A stretch of DNA of 6,112 nucleotides, taken from positions 1 through 6,112 of the forward strand of contig CALCOR010000245.1 of the NCBI GenBank assembly GCA_937897085.1, read 5' to 3'. Each line of letters begins with the position of its first letter. The stretch's first letter is position 1. Below, one piece after another: positions 3,439 through 6,112 of the stretch. Made by a program: the position numbers and the translations under genes. The stretch comes from an uncultured euryarchaeote (GTDB lineage Archaea; Thermoplasmatota; Poseidoniia; Poseidoniales; Thalassarchaeaceae). The notes under the pieces are model-generated. The model made no database searches and had not been told where the DNA came from. It saw only the letters and a program-made list of their open reading frames with translations.

Positions 3439-6112
3439 TCACTCCTCTCCGTCCCCAACTACGGATGATTCTCCTGAAGTGCCAATCGCTGCAATCGCTT
3501 GTGAAACTTCTTCCTCAGCCAAATGCTGCATCTGTTGCCACGTTCCTGCCGCCTTCAGGTCATGCTTCAGTTCGCTCTTGTTCAGCAAGCCGATGAGTGC
3601 CGTAGCGATTATCATCGATGCGATCAGCGAGAAGAAGATCATCGCAGCAGAGAACTTCCCGAACAGCGAGAAGAAACCCATAGGTGAGAGCGATATGACA
3701 AGGAATCCGAGTATGTCAGAGGCGGCCGACCCTACCAAGGCCAACCCAGATGCTCCACCCACGGCAACCAATGAGGGATAGACTGCCCGCCCGTGGTGGC
3801 GCTCCTCGCGGAAGCGTTCGACCACGTGGATGACGTAATCAATCCCAACACCTAGAGAGAGAGTGGCGATAGCGACTGTCACGATATTAAGACCGTATCC
3901 GAGAATAGATATGAGTCCATAGAGCCATACGACTACCACGACGATCGGGACTGTCGTCATCAGCGCGACACCCAGAGAGCGCAATCCCCAGAAGGAACTC
4001 AAGGCCAACACCAGCAAGGCAGGCCAAACGGCCATTTCTATGCCAAAGAACGGCATGAGCAATGCGAATGTCAGCAGCGCAGCAACAACTTGCAGCAAGG
4101 CGTGTCGATCAGATTCGTCACCTGAATCGAATGATTCCTCTTTCTCCTCACGGGTCGGACGGAAACCCCACCAGAGAGTGAACACGCAGAACACCACCCC
4201 GAGCATCAACGTCTCCTTCAATTGCTTCTGCATGGAATTGGAAGCCACGAAGCGCGCCACCGGCTCCCCAGTCGCAATCGCCCAGGTGACCGGATGGTCC
4301 GAATCGCTGAATCCAGAATCAATGTCGCCGCGCGTGCGCATGTCGCCTGAAGACAGGTTGCGCAGCGGAGCCATGTCGCGGTAGAGCGCATCCAAGGTTC
4401 GCTCGACTATGGGGAACTGTTCAGGTTGGCGCAGCCCGAAGTAGAGCAGCATGCGTTCGTAGCGTGGCTCACTTCCGTCAGCCGCAAGTGACGGATAGGA
4501 TGGATTCAGCGGCGTTGCAGGCTGGATGTATAGTCGAGGAATCGATGGAGGTACATGCGGGGTGGAGCGAGTTTCTGGAATCCCATAGGTGACCATGAAG
4601 CCAATCAGAAACTCAAGGCAATCTCGATCATCGACGTCGGGAATACCGAGCATGGTATTGTCACAATCGATTCCGTTTCCAGGAAGCGACGAATTCCAAC
4701 CAGCGGCCTCGAACGGCTCAATCTCTTCGACCATCGAGGATATCAACAGCAGCCCCAGATTGTCAATGCCAATCAATTCAACACTCCCGTCCGCCGAGCG
4801 CGTGAACTTATCTGGATCATCGGCATCTAGAATGTTCATGTTCGAGCGTAACTCATCGATGGCGGCAAAGACACGCGGGTCGAGGACATCGCCCTCGATG
4901 AGCAACATCGCAGGTTCTCCCTCTGTGGAGAAGCGTTCGCTGACAACGTTGACGACAGTAACGAAATCAGATCGTTCATCGAAGAAATCCTCCACCTTGA
5001 ATTCACCATCGAGTTCCAGCATTTTCGGGACCGCAATCGCGGTAATCAGTAACGCTACCACCAGCACCGGAATCGCCCTCACGGCAGAAATACCGGCCAC
5101 CTTCGCCAACCAATGGCTGGGAACCAGATGCACACGATCACCGGTCTCCTCCTCCAATTTTCCCCTGCCTGCCATCCACAAATCAATGTCGAGACGTAGG
5201 AGTGGTGCCCACAGACCTGTGAGTACGAATGCTGACCCGACACCCAAGGCAGCTTCAGTACCGAATGATCTCAGTGCTGGAATGTCTGAGGTGAGGTTTG
5301 CGCTAAAGGCGGCAATGGTCGTCAATGAGGTGAGCATGATCGCCCGCCCCACACGGGTGAGTGCGACATTGGCGGAAGAATCGGGTGAGCGCCCGGCGCG
5401 TCGCTCCTCCTTGTAGCGATGCAACACATGCAGACTGTCGTCGATGCCCAACGCCAGAATGAGAATAGGCAACAGGTTGGAGAATTGACTACGTTCGATG
5501 AAGGGGTGTCCAATCGAATTGCCGATTATCATGCCCCAGCCGATTAGCCCGTGCATCCAAAGCAGACACATTCCAAGTGAGAGCGAAACCACCCCTACAT
5601 CCGACCAACGCCTGAGACTCGCCCACAGGAGAATCACAATCGCCAGCACCATACCGACGATTAGGCCAATACTCTCCTTCAGTTCCTTGTTCACCTCGAC
5701 GTTGATTCCCTCTGCCACAGCAATCGTGACCAGTTGATCATCAGATTCCCGCATGTGATGCTCAAGAGAGATGATTGCCCACTCGGCCGCACAAGGTCCA
5801 TCTCCTGAAGCAGATGAGTTGAGACAGAACTGTGAGTCATGGCTTGGTGGGACTGTTCGCAGACTCAATCCGTCCCATTCGTAGGCGTCCTCAGCGCGTG
5901 CTTCAGCCCAATCGAATGTCCAGCCATCGAGTTCCAGTGCATCCTGATTCAGCTGCACGAAAATCCAGGATGCTCCGGCCGACCAACGACCAAGTTGCCA
6001 GTCTGCTCCGATGAAGCTCCCGTCCTCGATCAACGTACCCCCTACGGGCCCTATGGCTGCTCCATCGGGGTCAGGGAGAAAGGCACGATCGAGGCTGAGC
6101 CAGCGCAGGAAG
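3439..6112 (-). CDS. RND superfamily (MMPL/Patched-like) membrane transporter, N-terminus outside window
   Basis: This is a large proton-driven RND/MMPL-type exporter-like protein of the cytoplasmic membrane; its substrate is unknown. The frame is open through the right edge, giving 890 residues in the window without TM1 and the start of the first outer loop. A TTG at 6033 is not a convincing start. Counting residues from that TTG, the order is: outer loop 1 (to about 118); TM2-TM6 (121-140, 147-170, 184-203, 231-247, 260-280) with GIDD at 196-199 in TM4; TM7 (321-338); outer loop 2 (339-604) with a Pro-rich stretch at 485-514; TM8 (605-623); an acidic loop (625-645); two apparently additional helices (646-664, 668-685); then TM9-TM12, with GVGIDY at 728-733 in TM10; and a soluble tail (about 820-864). 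The paired GxD motifs in TM4 and TM10 are the expected proton-relay sites. The outer loops carry Cys pairs (70/81, 457/472). It ends 4 nt before the DUF971 gene. Confidence 0.92.
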   Translation of the reverse strand, partial: FLRWLSLDRAFLPDPDGAAIGPVGGTLIEDGSFIGADWQLGRWSAGASWIFVQLNQDALELDGWTFDWAEARAEDAYEWDGLSLRTVPPSHDSQFCLNSSASGDGPCAAEWAIISLEHHMRESDDQLVTIAVAEGINVEVNKELKESIGLIVGMVLAIVILLWASLRRWSDVGVVSLSLGMCLLWMHGLIGWGMIIGNSIGHPFIERSQFSNLLPILILALGIDDSLHVLHRYKEERRAGRSPDSSANVALTRVGRAIMLTSLTTIAAFSANLTSDIPALRSFGTEAALGVGSAFVLTGLWAPLLRLDIDLWMAGRGKLEEETGDRVHLVPSHWLAKVAGISAVRAIPVLVVALLITAIAVPKMLELDGEFKVEDFFDERSDFVTVVNVVSERFSTEGEPAMLLIEGDVLDPRVFAAIDELRSNMNILDADDPDKFTRSADGSVELIGIDNLGLLLISSMVEEIEPFEAAGWNSSLPGNGIDCDNTMLGIPDVDDRDCLEFLIGFMVTYGIPETRSTPHVPPSIPRLYIQPATPLNPSYPSLAADGSEPRYERMLLYFGLRQPEQFPIVERTLDALYRDMAPLRNLSSGDMRTRGDIDSGFSDSDHPVTWAIATGEPVARFVASNSMQKQLKETLMLGVVFCVFTLWWGFRPTREEKEESFDSGDESDRHALLQVVAALLTFALLMPFFGIEMAVWPALLVLALSSFWGLRSLGVALMTTVPIVVVVVWLYGLISILGYGLNIVTVAIATLSLGVGIDYVIHVVERFREERHHGRAVYPSLVAVGGASGLALVGSAASDILGFLVISLSPMGFFSLFGKFSAAMIFFSLIASMIIATALIGLLNKSELKHDLKAAGTWQQMQHLAEEEVSQAIAAIGTSGESSVVGDGEE
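3442..3446 (-). promoter_or_regulatory. Shine-Dalgarno site of the DUF971 gene, inside the transporter 3' end
   Basis: The minus strand reads AGGAG, 7 nt upstream of ATG 3434 and immediately ahead of the transporter stop codon (3439-3441). A TTG start at 3458 would ignore this site. The layout implies reinitiation by ribosomes finishing the transporter gene. Confidence 0.7.

Noticed and set aside
4589..5416. A 275-codon open frame on the plus strand opposite the transporter
   Set aside because: It is antisense to a clearly conserved transporter; its translation is Ser/Arg/Thr-rich, low in complexity and shows no recognisable domain, as expected for a shadow frame.
6031..6033. TTG at 6033 as the transporter start codon
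   Set aside because: The frame stays open to the right edge, no Shine-Dalgarno precedes it, and the first transmembrane helix expected in this family has not yet appeared, so the gene begins outside the window.
1..6112. Search for tRNA genes, CRISPR arrays, insertion sequences, toxin-antitoxin or defence genes
   Set aside because: No cloverleaf, regularly spaced repeat, transposase motif, or nuclease/toxin signature was seen by eye on either strand; the window is filled by housekeeping genes and one transporter.

Overview
This window looks like a piece of a euryarchaeal chromosome. The evidence is a run of genes found only in archaea, or in archaea and eukaryotes: ribosomal protein L21e, RNA polymerase subunit Rpo4, an archaeal DUF655 protein, and a Pus10-type tRNA pseudouridine synthase, followed by the start of a KsgA/Dim1 rRNA dimethyltransferase. 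The moderately GC-rich DNA, the strongly acidic protein tails and clear Shine-Dalgarno sites would suit an uncultured marine lineage such as Poseidoniales (Marine Group II). That assignment is an inference and cannot be settled from this window alone.

Every supported gene lies on the minus strand, so transcription runs from right to left. From the right edge the order is: a large RND/MMPL-type membrane transporter whose N-terminus lies beyond the window (3439 to the right edge); a small DUF971 protein (3120-3434); Pus10 (1594-3006); L21e (1236-1526); Rpo4 (867-1223); DUF655 (208-813); and the first 69 codons of KsgA/RsmA (1-208, running off the left edge). Gaps are short: 4 nt between transporter and DUF971, 113 nt before Pus10, 67 nt before L21e, 12 nt before Rpo4, about 53 nt before DUF655, and a 1-nt stop/start overlap into ksgA. 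No intergenic stretch exceeds 300 bases, and I see no tRNA, rRNA, CRISPR array, insertion sequence or phage gene.

The left half (Pus10, L21e, Rpo4, DUF655, KsgA) is a familiar archaeal information-processing cluster linking tRNA modification, the large ribosomal subunit, transcription and 16S rRNA maturation. The right half is less standard: a transporter and a DUF971 protein that appear translationally coupled and sit directly upstream of that cluster.

I do not see an obviously new multi-gene system. The points most worth a second look are an apparent extra pair of transmembrane helices with an acidic cytoplasmic loop in the second half of the transporter, a Cys in place of the usual His at the metal site of the DUF971 protein, a 58-residue acidic N-terminal tail on Pus10 with no Lys or Arg, and the transporter/DUF971 pairing itself. 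Several start codons were set from Shine-Dalgarno spacing, giving proteins shorter than the longest open frame.
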